Position numbers and translations under genes: made by a program. Shown here piece by piece: positions 9,134 to 17,524 of a stretch of DNA of 64,000 bases (position 1 is the stretch's first letter; every line of letters begins with the position of its first letter). The notes under the pieces are model-generated. The model made no database searches. It was given only the letters and a program-made list of their open reading frames with translations, and was not told the origin of the DNA. The stretch comes from Gammaproteobacteria bacterium. GTDB lineage: Bacteria; Pseudomonadota; Gammaproteobacteria; UBA6429; Thiohalophilaceae. Location of the stretch: contig WGLP01000002.1 of the NCBI GenBank assembly GCA_016125505.1, positions 186,001-250,000 on the forward strand, given 5' to 3'.

Positions 9134-10165
9134 ATGCATCCGCAAGCACTCAAGACAGTCCTGATTGTGGATGATGAGCCATCTATCCGTCTGCTGATAA
9201 AGCAGTTTCTCAAGAGTGACGGCTATGCGGCGGTGGAAGCAGCCAGCGGTGAGGAGGCCATTGCCTTGGCCGGGCAATCGGAGTTTGACGCGATCCTGCT
9301 GGACTTCAACCTGCCCGGCATCGACGGCATTGAGACCTGCCGCCAGATCCGCGTCATGCCCAATCATAAAGTGACGCCGATCCTGGTTGTTACCGCTGCT
9401 GATGACGATGCAATATTAAATGATGCCTTTGCCGCCGGCTGCGATGATTACATCATCAAGCCCATCAATCATGTCGTGCTGCACGCACGCCTGGCGGCGC
9501 ATATCCACCGCACCGAACTTTATTACCAGTTGGAACAGGTGCGGAAAATGCTGAATCGGTATGTCTCACCCCGCACCCAGCTCATGGTCGAAGAATATGC
9601 CGGGACGGGCCGTTATCCGCCGCCGGAAAAACGCGATGTGTGCGTCCTCTTCACCGACATCCGGGGATTTACCCAGCTGTCACAGCATATCGAGCCCGAA
9701 CGCCTGTTCGCCTTACTCAGCCGGCACCTGGCATACCAGGTGGAACTGGTTTACCAATACGCCGGTTACGTCGACAAGTATGCCGGTGACGGCATCATGG
9801 CGATCTTCGAAGGGCCTAACATGGCCTTGCATGGCTGCCTGTGCGCCATCGATATCATCAGCCACGCGCGTGCCATCATGCGCCAGGAGGCCAATAATCT
9901 GTTTGCAGTCGGTTGCGGACTTAACCTGGGACAGGCCGTGATTGGCAATATCGGCTCGCCGGAACATCTGGATTATTCCGCGGTAGGAGAGACCGTGAAT
10001 CTGGCGGCGCGCCTGTGCGGGCTGGCGGAACCCATGTCGATCATTGTCTCCGACGAAATTTATTCCAGCGTAGGCGGACATCCGCGCCTGCGTTTTTCCG
10101 GAAAACAAATCGTGCCGGTCAAAGGTTTCACGCAATTAGTTAAAATATACGGCCTGCATTGCTGA
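9134..10165 (+). CDS. Response regulator-class III adenylate cyclase
   Basis: A 343-residue cytoplasmic protein. Residues 1-125 are a receiver domain with the acidic pair (VDDE), phosphoacceptor Asp57 (LLDFNLPG) and Lys109 (IIKP). Residues ~165-343 are a class III cyclase domain with metal ligands Asp175 (FTDIRGF) and Asp219 (KYAGDG), purine-specifying Lys215, and transition-state Asn289 and Arg293 (ETVNLAARL). The second specificity position is Ser282 (DYSAVGE), the Thr/Ser pattern of class IIIb enzymes, some of which respond to bicarbonate. All catalytic residues are present, so it should make cAMP under phosphorelay control. No cognate kinase is adjacent. A cyclic-nucleotide-binding protein encoded near 40.2 kb is a possible reader. 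Confidence 0.93.
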   Translation: MHPQALKTVLIVDDEPSIRLLIKQFLKSDGYAAVEAASGEEAIALAGQSEFDAILLDFNLPGIDGIETCRQIRVMPNHKVTPILVVTAADDDAILNDAFAAGCDDYIIKPINHVVLHARLAAHIHRTELYYQLEQVRKMLNRYVSPRTQLMVEEYAGTGRYPPPEKRDVCVLFTDIRGFTQLSQHIEPERLFALLSRHLAYQVELVYQYAGYVDKYAGDGIMAIFEGPNMALHGCLCAIDIISHARAIMRQEANNLFAVGCGLNLGQAVIGNIGSPEHLDYSAVGETVNLAARLCGLAEPMSIIVSDEIYSSVGGHPRLRFSGKQIVPVKGFTQLVKIYGLHC

Positions 10166-10196
10166 CGCCTGTCTTTGTCTCGGCGTACTCTGGAAT

Positions 10197-10949
10197 CTAG
10201 TCACCCTGATCGAAGCGCGCGCACGATCCGCGATATTGCTCCGGCACATTGGCGGGGCACTCACCACACTTTTGATTGCCGGGAACGGCAAAATCGATCT
10301 TGCGCGGATAGGGCAGATCCAGATTGTCCATGGTCTCGATAAATTCCTCCAGCGTCTTGCCACCGATGTGTTTGTTACGCGCCTTCTCCTGCGCGATAGT
10401 CGTGATGCGACGCCCGGTATAGTCGTGCGCGGGATACACGAGGGTTTCATCCGGCAGGGTAAAAAACTTTTGCTGGATGCTTTTGTAGAGGGTCGCACTG
10501 TCCCCGGATTGAAAATCGGTACGGCCCACCCCGTCGATCATCAGGGCATCGCCTGAGAACAGCATGCTATGCACCGGCGTATGCATCAGATAGGCGTGGT
10601 GATGATCGGTGTGTCCCGGGCTAAACAGGGGATGCAGTTCAATATTACCTATCCTGAACGGTGTGCCTTCCTGCAGGCCGATATCGGCACAGGGCAATTC
10701 GTCGATGGCGGGATAGGCGATCTTGCTGCCGATCAGTGTTTTCAAACGCCGTGCGCCACTCAGGTGGTCAGCGTGAATATGCGTATCGATAGTGTAGGTG
10801 AGTTTCAGATTCAGCGATTGCAACACGCTCAGGTCGCGTTCCGCGGTATCCAGTACGGGATCGATGAGCGCACATTCGCCGGTATCCGGGCAGGCAACAA
10901 GATAAGTATAGGTAGACGAATCCGGTTCAAACAGCTGTTTAAAAATCAT
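10197..10949 (-). CDS. Persulfide dioxygenase-like metallo-hydrolase (ETHE1 type)
   Basis: Metallo-beta-lactamase-fold protein of about 250 residues. The motif THIHADHLSG gives the HxHxDH ligands, with further ligands in SPGHTDHH, FSGDAL and YPAHDY. The spacing matches the ETHE1/SdoA persulfide dioxygenases, which use a single Fe(II) to oxidise glutathione persulfide to sulfite. I placed the start at MIFKQLFEPDSSTYTYL because AAAGGA sits eight bases before it; a longer frame reaches 10988. The C-terminus carries CGECPANVPEQYRGSCARFD, an extra cysteine tail. With the SQR-like protein it would complete sulfide-to-sulfite oxidation. The alternative is a general glyoxalase II-like hydrolase. Confidence 0.85.
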   Translation of the reverse strand: MIFKQLFEPDSSTYTYLVACPDTGECALIDPVLDTAERDLSVLQSLNLKLTYTIDTHIHADHLSGARRLKTLIGSKIAYPAIDELPCADIGLQEGTPFRIGNIELHPLFSPGHTDHHHAYLMHTPVHSMLFSGDALMIDGVGRTDFQSGDSATLYKSIQQKFFTLPDETLVYPAHDYTGRRITTIAQEKARNKHIGGKTLEEFIETMDNLDLPYPRKIDFAVPGNQKCGECPANVPEQYRGSCARFDQGD

Positions 10950-11216
10950 ATGCCACATCCTTTGCGGGTGTTTACACGAAAATGTCATCTGAATTCATTT
11001 TATAGTTATGGCACGCCTTGCGTGTTTCAAGGGATATGCGGGTACCGTTGTCGTGTTGGTATGTGGTCTGAAAGTTTCCGCACGCTTGCATGTCTTGGTT
11101 AGGCGCGTCCGGCAGGCTGTTGCGTTCAGTCGCCTGGATTGAACAATTTGTCAGAATCGTGTTCTATGTAATTGAACGGCACGCGCGGCTTTTTATCTAT
11201 GCAGGGACCTCCGCCC

Positions 11217-12182
11217 ATGAATGAACTCGAACAGCTCAAGCAATTCACCACGATCGTGGCAGATACCGGCGATTTCGATGAAATCAAATCCTATACGCCC
11301 ACAGACGCCACCACCAATCCTTCGTTGTTGTTGAAGGCGGCACAGCAACCGGAATACAGGCACCTGGTAGAGTCGGCGATCGAATACGGAAAAGCAAAGT
11401 CTAATGCTGCGCATGAACAAACCCACCTGGCGACAAACAAACTGGCGGTCAATTTCGGCGTCGAGATTCTGAAAATCGTTCCCGGCCGGGTATCCACGGA
11501 AGTGGATTCGCGGTTCTCGTTTAATCGCCAGCGCACGATTGCGCAGGCAAGGGAATTGATCTCGTTGTATCGCGATGCCGGTATTGATTCGCGGCGTGTG
11601 TTGATCAAAGTCGCCTCTACCTGGGAGGGTATCCAGGCCGCGAGGGAGCTCGAGCGGGAAGGCATTCATTGTAACCTGACCTTGCTCTTCAGTCTCAGTC
11701 AGGCGATCGCCTGCGCGGATGCCGGGGTCACGCTGATCTCGCCTTTCGTCGGGCGTATCCTTGACTGGTACAAGGCGCACGAGCGTGTGGACGCGTATCC
11801 GCCGCAGGATGACCCGGGCGTCAAGTCCGTCACCCGCATCTATAACTATTTCAAGAAATTCGGCTATCGCACGGTGGTGATGGGCGCCAGCTTCCGCAAC
11901 AAGGAACAAATCCGGGAATTGGCGGGCTGCGACTATCTCACGATATCACCGGAATTGATGCAGGCGCTGCAAAACGATGCAGGCAAGCTAGAGCGGAAAC
12001 TCAGCCCGGAGACGGCAAAGGGATCTGATATTGTCCGCCAGGAAATGGATGAAGACACTTTTCGCTGGTCACTCAACGAGGATGCCATGGCGACGGAGAA
12101 ACTCGCGGAGGGGATCCGCAAGTTCAATCAGGATGCGCAGAAGCTTGCGGAGTACATTCAGACGGCGTGTCAGAATTGTTGA
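11217..12182 (+). CDS. tal: Transaldolase
   Basis: A protein of 321 residues, close to E. coli TalB. The start [19 protein letters not shown] is the family N-terminus; an in-frame upstream ATG adds only an unconserved stretch. The Schiff-base lysine is in LIKVAST, with conserved [10 protein letters not shown] near residue 30 and [10 protein letters not shown] near the C-terminus. It transfers a dihydroxyacetone unit between sedoheptulose 7-phosphate and glyceraldehyde 3-phosphate in the non-oxidative pentose phosphate pathway. A small hypothetical gene follows six bases after the stop. Confidence 0.97.
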   Translation: MNELEQLKQFTTIVADTGDFDEIKSYTPTDATTNPSLLLKAAQQPEYRHLVESAIEYGKAKSNAAHEQTHLATNKLAVNFGVEILKIVPGRVSTEVDSRFSFNRQRTIAQARELISLYRDAGIDSRRVLIKVASTWEGIQAARELEREGIHCNLTLLFSLSQAIACADAGVTLISPFVGRILDWYKAHERVDAYPPQDDPGVKSVTRIYNYFKKFGYRTVVMGASFRNKEQIRELAGCDYLTISPELMQALQNDAGKLERKLSPETAKGSDIVRQEMDEDTFRWSLNEDAMATEKLAEGIRKFNQDAQKLAEYIQTACQNC

Positions 12183-12188
12183 AAACAG

Positions 12189-12407
12189 ATGACCGCGAAG
12201 CCAGACGATAACCTGCCGGATGTGAGAGACGGGCTTACGCGTAAAGAGCGGATCATCCTGTATTGCCTCGACCAGTTACAAACAGAACGCGATGGGCGCA
12301 ACGTACCGACGGCGATGCTGTACGGCAGGGTGATTGAGTACCTGGATATGAGCATGGAAGAATTCCAGGCGGCCCTGGCGAGTGCATCCATGCGCTCGCG
12401 GGAGTAA
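12189..12407 (+). CDS. Small hypothetical protein after transaldolase
   Basis: A 72-residue protein with no recognised domain. It is charged and helical (DGLTRKERIILYCLDQLQTERDG onward), reminiscent of a small helical regulator but without an identifiable motif. It begins six bases after the transaldolase stop with a poor ribosome site, which points to co-transcription and translational coupling. It ends 14 bases before the convergent membrane protein gene. Confidence 0.55.
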   Translation: MTAKPDDNLPDVRDGLTRKERIILYCLDQLQTERDGRNVPTAMLYGRVIEYLDMSMEEFQAALASASMRSRE

Positions 12408-12421
12408 CGCTGTTCGGTTTG

Positions 12422-13105
12422 TTATGGTCCCCAGGGCATCATCTGCCGCATCCCGGCCATGGCCGGAGAGACATTGTGGGTCAGGACGTTGATATCGCGA
12501 GTCATCTGACCGGTATTGGCCGTCATCACCCGGGTATCCTTGCTCACGTTTTCTATCGCAACCTTGATGTTGGTCATATCGTGCGACATATGGGTCATGG
12601 CCACCTCCATGACGTGCACCGTATAAAACATATAAATCAATGCCAGGACCGCGATGATCATGCCGGGCACCGCCAGCAGGCGGGTCTTGCGTACCTGTTC
12701 CGACTGGACCTGTCTGAAGTTCTGCAGTTTCTTGTCCTGCAGTTTTTCCTGCTCAACGACTTCCTCGTGTATCGTCTTGCTTTCCAGAATCAGGGTATCG
12801 CTCAGTCTCGACAGTATTTCATCATTACGGCTATCGCGTTGGGTTGCCGCCAGTTCCAGCTTGGTGAAGGCATTTCCCAGATTTGAAATTAACAGCTCGA
12901 ATTCACGGTCCCGTTTTACGCCACGCTCGCCATATTGCTCGAAGCCCTCGCGTATTTCCTGTACCAGTGCATCCAGTTGCTGATCGCGACTCTGTCTGTC
13001 CTGTTTGAGTTCCTGCAGCAGTATGTCTAGGGGGCCTGCAGCGCCTGTCTTGGCAGCGCTTTGTTTCTTAACGGCCTTCTTGTCTGGTGTGGTTTCATCC
13101 GTCAT
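12422..13105 (-). CDS. Coiled-coil protein with one membrane segment
   Basis: Unrecognised protein of ~227 residues. GGGAG eight bases upstream supports starting at MTDETTPDKKAVKK rather than 18 codons earlier. A lysine/alanine-rich N-terminus is followed by a long charged helical region (~35-145), one transmembrane helix (LLAVPGMIIAVLALIYMFYTV) and a methionine-rich C-terminal helix (VMEVAMTHMSHDMTNI). The layout resembles cytoplasmic coiled coils anchored to the inner membrane with a periplasmic helical tail. I assign no function. Confidence 0.75.
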   Translation of the reverse strand: MTDETTPDKKAVKKQSAAKTGAAGPLDILLQELKQDRQSRDQQLDALVQEIREGFEQYGERGVKRDREFELLISNLGNAFTKLELAATQRDSRNDEILSRLSDTLILESKTIHEEVVEQEKLQDKKLQNFRQVQSEQVRKTRLLAVPGMIIAVLALIYMFYTVHVMEVAMTHMSHDMTNIKVAIENVSKDTRVMTANTGQMTRDINVLTHNVSPAMAGMRQMMPWGP

Positions 13106-13286
13106 CGCTGTTTCTCCCGTCGATAGTCGATTCCTACTGTAGCCGGCATTCCAAAACAATTAAGTGAACAGGCGCATGGACGACAATTAAAACGCGCTAA
13201 AAGAGGTAAAGAGTGTCGGCGTAAATCGCCTGCACGGATGGGATAAGTATGGCTAAGAAAATGAATTATTACAGGGATGTCCGCTA

Positions 13287-13730
13287 TCACGCGCCGGCGA
13301 GAAAGCGGTCCAGGGCGTTGGCGAACTCGCGCCGTTCGGTTTGACTGAGAGGCGGTGGGCCGCCGGTCATCACGCCACTGCCGCGCATTTCATCCATGAA
13401 ATCCCGCAGGGTAAGTTTTTGTCTGATCGTGTTGGTGTCATAAACCTCACCGCGGGGATTCAAGGCCTGGGCACCCTTTGCCAGTACCTCTGCGGCCAGC
13501 GGGATGTCCGCCGTGACGACCAGGTCTGCGTTTGAGACCTGGTTCACAATATAGTTATCCGCCACATCAAAACCGGAGGCGACGCGAACCGATTTTATGT
13601 AGGCCGATTTCGGTGTGGGCAGGTTCTGGTTAGCCACCAGGATTAGCTGACACTTCACCCGTTCCGCCGCCCGATAGAGAATCTCCTTGATCACCTTGGG
13701 ACAGGCGTCTGCATCGACCCAGATTCGCAT
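13287..13730 (-). CDS. YaiI/YqxD family protein (UPF0178)
   Basis: A 147-residue member of the DUF188 family. It starts [17 protein letters not shown], the classic N-terminus with acidic residues of a PIN-like fold, and ends with [26 protein letters not shown], the family signature. I used that start; the frame extends upstream to 13817 with unconserved residues. The acidic cluster suggests a metal-dependent nuclease-like fold, but no activity is established. AT-rich TATATATAGTATG just upstream may be its promoter -10 region. Confidence 0.9.
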   Translation of the reverse strand: MRIWVDADACPKVIKEILYRAAERVKCQLILVANQNLPTPKSAYIKSVRVASGFDVADNYIVNQVSNADLVVTADIPLAAEVLAKGAQALNPRGEVYDTNTIRQKLTLRDFMDEMRGSGVMTGGPPPLSQTERREFANALDRFLAGA

Positions 13731-13817
13731 TAAGTCACAACCTATATATATAGTATGAGTTGAACATAACACAGGGGACTGGAAAAGGGGTGTGCCTTCG
13801 AAACGGCGCATCGGCAA

Positions 13818-14191
13818 TAGTCATATATTTTGCAGGATAAGTCTGCGCGAGGGCGGTTAAGGTGTTCTGACCGTATCCCGGCGCTCGCTGACAAAAATTA
13901 GGCCGAGTGGACGCAGCACGTGACCTGAGGGCGGGTTAGTAGGTCGGAGAATAGGGGGGCAGCGCCGCGCCATATCCCATTGCAGCGCCTTTCACCCGGC
14001 TTGTGAAAACGCCCGGACTTTTCCGGGGAGAAGCTGAGCCGGAATTCCCGGCAAAAAACAGGAACCCGTTTGAATAATATTTCTTGTTAAAAACAAAAAC
14101 TGGTTGTATATAGCGAATTATCTGTCCGCATGGACGGGTGATTTAGTAAAGAACCCTTTCTTTAACTCCATATCAGGAGCAGACACAGCTA
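13818..14191. other. Intergenic region without a visible gene
   Basis: About 370 bases between the YaiI-family and SET-domain genes. I find no convincing ORF or RNA gene. The last 90 bases are AT-rich (GTTGTATATAGCGAATTATC) and end with a clear AGGAG before the SET gene, so its promoter is probably here. Confidence 0.4.
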
Positions 14192-14668
14192 ATGTACCCA
14201 GAGTCGTATGAACCCAACCCCTTATACCCTCGTAGCGAAGATTTCGAGGTTGTTCGCAAGGATGATCAAACTGGACTCGGTGTGATATCACACAAAGGAT
14301 TTAAAACAGGCGACATTGTCGCCGCCATGAATGGCGAACGTATTCAAGATATTCGCCAGCACTCCTTGCAGATTGAGCCGGGAATACATTTGTACGATAT
14401 CCATTTTGCCGGTTATTTCCTGCATTCCTGTGCACCCAATGTGTTTCTCGACATGGAAAAGATGCTGGTCATCGCCACACGGAGAATCAAACCGGGTGAT
14501 TATCTGTTGATGGACTATGCGCAAACGGAAGATCACCTGTTCAAGCAGTTTGCCTGTGGCTGTGGCGCCAAAAATTGCCGTGGCTGGATCACCGGCAAGA
14601 AAGACCTCATCGACGAGGAAGACCCCGCCTATCAGCAGTTCATCTCGGCGCAGGTTATGGCGGTATGA
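14192..14668 (+). CDS. SET-domain protein (putative lysine methyltransferase)
   Basis: Compact 158-residue SET protein. The core motif is FLHSCAPNV (76-84), matching the (N)HSCxPN SAM-binding segment but with Leu where Asn is usual. IKPGDYLLMDYAQ (99-111) matches the catalytic Tyr-containing DY motif, and CGCGAKNCRG (122-131) is a post-SET CxCx4C zinc or substrate-channel motif. SET enzymes transfer methyl from SAM to protein lysine. Bacterial members are sparse and mostly uncharacterised. Its stop overlaps the start of the downstream PLP-dependent decarboxylase gene (ATGA), so the two are translationally coupled and likely act on one pathway or on each other. Confidence 0.9.
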   Translation: MYPESYEPNPLYPRSEDFEVVRKDDQTGLGVISHKGFKTGDIVAAMNGERIQDIRQHSLQIEPGIHLYDIHFAGYFLHSCAPNVFLDMEKMLVIATRRIKPGDYLLMDYAQTEDHLFKQFACGCGAKNCRGWITGKKDLIDEEDPAYQQFISAQVMAV

Positions 14669-15882
14669 ATGATGTCAGTGCCCGGTTTCAATGGTGGGAG
14701 CGGCCTGACTTAAACTACGAAAACGGAAAGCTCAAGTTCGCTGGCCATGCGGTCAGCGAACTCGTCCGTCGGCATGGGACGCCGAGTTTCTTCTATAACG
14801 CTTCACGTGTTACCGCGAATATCAAGCGCCTGCATCAGGCGCTGGAGGGTGCGGGCTTTGCCGATCGGTTTCGCATCCTCTATGCAATGAAGGCCAACCG
14901 GTTTGCCCCCTTACTGACGTATCTCAAGACCTCCGGCCTGGTGGGTATCGATGCCTGCTCGCCCAATGAGGTGGAGCATGCGATCAGTTGTGGATTCAGG
15001 CCGGAAGATATTTCGTTTACCAATACCAGTCTGTCACGGGAAGACCTCGGTCGCCTGACCCAATGGGACGGCATGTCGATGAATTGCGATTCCATACACG
15101 CCATCCAGAAGTGGGGCGAGCTGGGACAGGGTCGCGATATCGGGATTCGCATCAATCCGGCAGTCGGCATCGGCCGTGAAGGCAACGACAAGCTGCAATA
15201 CAGCGGGGCATTGACGAGTAAATTTGGCATCTACCGGGAACAGTTGGCGGACGCCATGGCCATGGCGAGGCGTTACCAGCTGCGGATTACCAAGATCCAT
15301 TTTCATACCGGCTGTGGCTATCTGACGCCACAGTTGGAGAGCTGGGAAAATATCATCAGGACCTGCCTGTGGTTTGTCGATCAAATTGAGACAGTCGAGA
15401 CGGTCAACGTGGGCGGCGGTTTGGGCGTGCCCCACGTGGCAGGTGATGCGCCGCTGGATTTATCCAGGTGGGCAGCGATACTCAAGGAGCATTTTCTGGC
15501 GCGGCCGGTGAAGATCGAAATCGAACCCGGTGACTACATTGCGAAAGATGCCGGGATCCTGTGTCTCACCGTGAACGCGATAGAAAAAAAACAGAACACG
15601 ATGTTTGTCGGCGTGAACGCCGGCTTCGCTATCGCGCTGGAACCTGCAGTATACGGATTGCCATTTCAACCCGTGCCGGCATTGCTTCGCCAGGGCAGGC
15701 ATCAGATCGTTTCCATTGCCGGGCATATTAATGAAGCATTAGATATCTTCTATCATGATATTGAGTTGCCACCGTTGCAGGAAGATGATTGCCTGGTTCT
15801 GATCAATGCTGGCGCGTATTCGAGTTCGATGGCATCCAATCATTGTATGCGGGGTCAGTTTAAGGAATTCCTGCTCGTTTAG
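14665..15882 (+). CDS. PLP-dependent decarboxylase, alanine racemase fold
   Basis: Fold-III decarboxylase of 405 residues (diaminopimelate/ornithine/arginine decarboxylase family). The PLP lysine is in YAMKANRF, the glycine-rich phosphate loop is GGGLGVP, EPGDYIA replaces the usual EPGR, and the C-terminal GAYSSSMASNHCMRG supplies the active-site region. I chose the ATG overlapping the SET stop over an earlier in-frame one. It is not an obvious LysA: no lysine or spermidine genes are near, and the Arg-to-Asp change in EPGR alters a phosphate or substrate contact. Likely substrate is an amino acid or a derivative. Coupling to the SET gene is the notable feature. Confidence 0.9.
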   Translation: MNDVSARFQWWERPDLNYENGKLKFAGHAVSELVRRHGTPSFFYNASRVTANIKRLHQALEGAGFADRFRILYAMKANRFAPLLTYLKTSGLVGIDACSPNEVEHAISCGFRPEDISFTNTSLSREDLGRLTQWDGMSMNCDSIHAIQKWGELGQGRDIGIRINPAVGIGREGNDKLQYSGALTSKFGIYREQLADAMAMARRYQLRITKIHFHTGCGYLTPQLESWENIIRTCLWFVDQIETVETVNVGGGLGVPHVAGDAPLDLSRWAAILKEHFLARPVKIEIEPGDYIAKDAGILCLTVNAIEKKQNTMFVGVNAGFAIALEPAVYGLPFQPVPALLRQGRHQIVSIAGHINEALDIFYHDIELPPLQEDDCLVLINAGAYSSSMASNHCMRGQFKEFLLV

Positions 15883-15894
15883 TCACTCAATATC

Positions 15895-15922
15895 ACCCCA
15901 TTGCTCTTGATAGCAATGGGGT
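15895..15922 (+). other. Hairpin after the decarboxylase gene
   Basis: An 11-bp perfect stem (ACCCCATTGCT and its complement) with a six-base loop lies 13 bases after the stop. No T-run follows, so it is a possible 3'-end stabiliser or weak terminator. Confidence 0.45.
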
Positions 15923-16005
15923 GGTCTATAATCAGGGTCCTGCCTGTCACCTAGCCTGCAATTCGCCCGCGCGCAAGGGAGACGGGATGAACTCACGGTA
16001 ATGCC

Positions 16006-16332
16006 ATGCAGGGATATAATCGTCGAGCAAATCTCAGGCAACTCGTACTGCGCCGCGACACGGCGACGGGGCTGACACTGGTTGGCTGGGAAGAGGACCT
16101 GCCGGTTGGCCGTTTTGAGCATCTTACCCGAAATTGCAAGCGGGCGTGGGTGATTGCCCGGCAAGGGACAATTACTCATGTGCGTGCGCGTTATCCTGAT
16201 AAGACCCTGGATGAATTGACGTACCAGGTCTGGTATCACACACAACTGCATCAACTGCATCTGCTGGATGGGGTCTTGCTGGAAGGCAATCTGATGATCT
16301 GCGAGAGCGGTTTGTGGTTTGCTGAGCAGTAG
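16006..16332 (+). CDS. Hypothetical protein
   Basis: A 108-residue ORF with no recognised domain. It contains a tryptophan/glutamate segment (LTLVGWEEDLPVG) and a conserved-looking middle (CKRAWVIARQGTITHVRARYP). No convincing Shine-Dalgarno precedes the ATG and the opposite strand also has an open frame here, so the call is moderate. Orientation matches the genes on both sides. Confidence 0.45.
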   Translation: MQGYNRRANLRQLVLRRDTATGLTLVGWEEDLPVGRFEHLTRNCKRAWVIARQGTITHVRARYPDKTLDELTYQVWYHTQLHQLHLLDGVLLEGNLMICESGLWFAEQ

Positions 16333-16475
16333 ATATATTTGCTTAAAGTGTAAAACCCAATCCCTTACTCGTATTACAACAACTCCGAGAATGTATTTTT
16401 ACTGCGGGAGCTTTTTATTCATTTTAGTAAAATGAAAGTTATACTGTTTATATTTCCAAGCGCGAGGTAGTAGCC

Positions 16476-16901
16476 ATGCTGGAATTCATCTTTTTTCATG
16501 AAACACCCCACCGCCTCTTCGTCGACTGGCTGAAAGAAAAGGGGCTGGCGCCGGAATCTTCCATTGAGGATGAGACCTTTCAGGTAGCGCTGCCCGAGGA
16601 CCTGGATGATGCGCTCTATGACGAGATCGAAGAAAAGTACGAAACCTTCATGGAAATGAATGAGGAGATCCTGAGGGAAGAGAACGCGGATGAAGCGGGC
16701 TATCATATGGCCGGGATCGCCGTGCATCTGAAAGACGGCAATGTCTCCTATGCCGATATCGATCCAAAGCTGCTGGGCAGGGTAATGGGTGCCATCACCG
16801 CAGAAGAGTTTGCCATCATCGTCGACGCCATTGTGACAGCGGTCGAGAATCCTCAGGACCGTACGTTCTGCCAGCGTCAGCGGGATAAAGATACGGAATA
16901 A
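16476..16901 (+). CDS. Conserved hypothetical acidic protein
   Basis: A 141-residue cytoplasmic protein, strongly acidic in its first half (ALPEDLDDALYDEIEEKYETF). GAGGT lies upstream at suitable spacing. The second half (GIAVHLKDGNVSYADIDP, then AITAEEFAIIVDAIVTAVEN) is a compact alpha/beta pattern. I cannot name a family. It stands 54 bases before the thioesterase gene in the same direction. Confidence 0.75.
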   Translation: MLEFIFFHETPHRLFVDWLKEKGLAPESSIEDETFQVALPEDLDDALYDEIEEKYETFMEMNEEILREENADEAGYHMAGIAVHLKDGNVSYADIDPKLLGRVMGAITAEEFAIIVDAIVTAVENPQDRTFCQRQRDKDTE

Positions 16902-16955
16902 CGTGTCTCTTGCGAATCAGGATAGGGCTGACTCGCTAGAGTATAAGGAAGAAAA

Positions 16956-17477
16956 ATGAACCTGATACTCAGGCTTATTCGGATTGTGTTGATGTCTTTT
17001 TTTCGTGCCAGGCTGGATGTTCTGGGTGTGTCGGTGGTGAATTTTCGCGTCTGGCCCAACGACCTGGATTTTAACGGCCACATGAACAACGGGCGGTATC
17101 TGACGATCATGGACCTGGGTCGGATCGACCTCATCTTGCGTGCCGGTCTGGGCAAATATTTTCTCACCGGCAGGTGGGTGCCGATTGTTGCTTCCGCCAA
17201 GCTACGCTACCGGCGTTCACTCGGACCGTTCCAGAAATATCAGTTACACAGTCGTTTATTATGCTGGGATGATAAGTGGTTTGTCGTGGAGCAGCGTTTT
17301 ATGGTCGATGATCGCTCGGTCGCCATCGCCTATATCAAGAGTTTGTTTCGTGAACGCAAAAGCAATTTAGCGCCAGCCGAGATCTTGTCGACCCTTGGCT
17401 ACACTGTTCCTTCACCGCCTATGCCGGAATCAGTGCAGCTCTGGATGGAATCGGAATCGCATATTGCGACGGATTGA
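16956..17477 (+). CDS. Hotdog-fold acyl-CoA thioesterase family protein
   Basis: A 173-residue protein with the hotdog motif PNDLDFNGHMNNGRYL around residue 40, where Asp/Asn and the HMNN turn form the 4HBT active site. The N-terminus is hydrophobic and basic (LILRLIRIVLMSFFRARL) and may associate with membrane. Homologues are annotated as thioesterases and resemble THEM6-like proteins. A short-chain or aryl acyl-CoA substrate is likely, but nothing nearby narrows it. Confidence 0.85.
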   Translation: MNLILRLIRIVLMSFFRARLDVLGVSVVNFRVWPNDLDFNGHMNNGRYLTIMDLGRIDLILRAGLGKYFLTGRWVPIVASAKLRYRRSLGPFQKYQLHSRLLCWDDKWFVVEQRFMVDDRSVAIAYIKSLFRERKSNLAPAEILSTLGYTVPSPPMPESVQLWMESESHIATD

Positions 17478-17524
17478 TCGTTTAGCAATTAAATTCATAT
17501 GTCTCGGGGAGTAAGCTTAGGGTG

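Noticed and set aside
15883-16260. Minus-strand frame opposite the hypothetical gene at 16.0 kb
   Set aside because: Composition is poor and the start and stop lack support; the forward frame is somewhat better.
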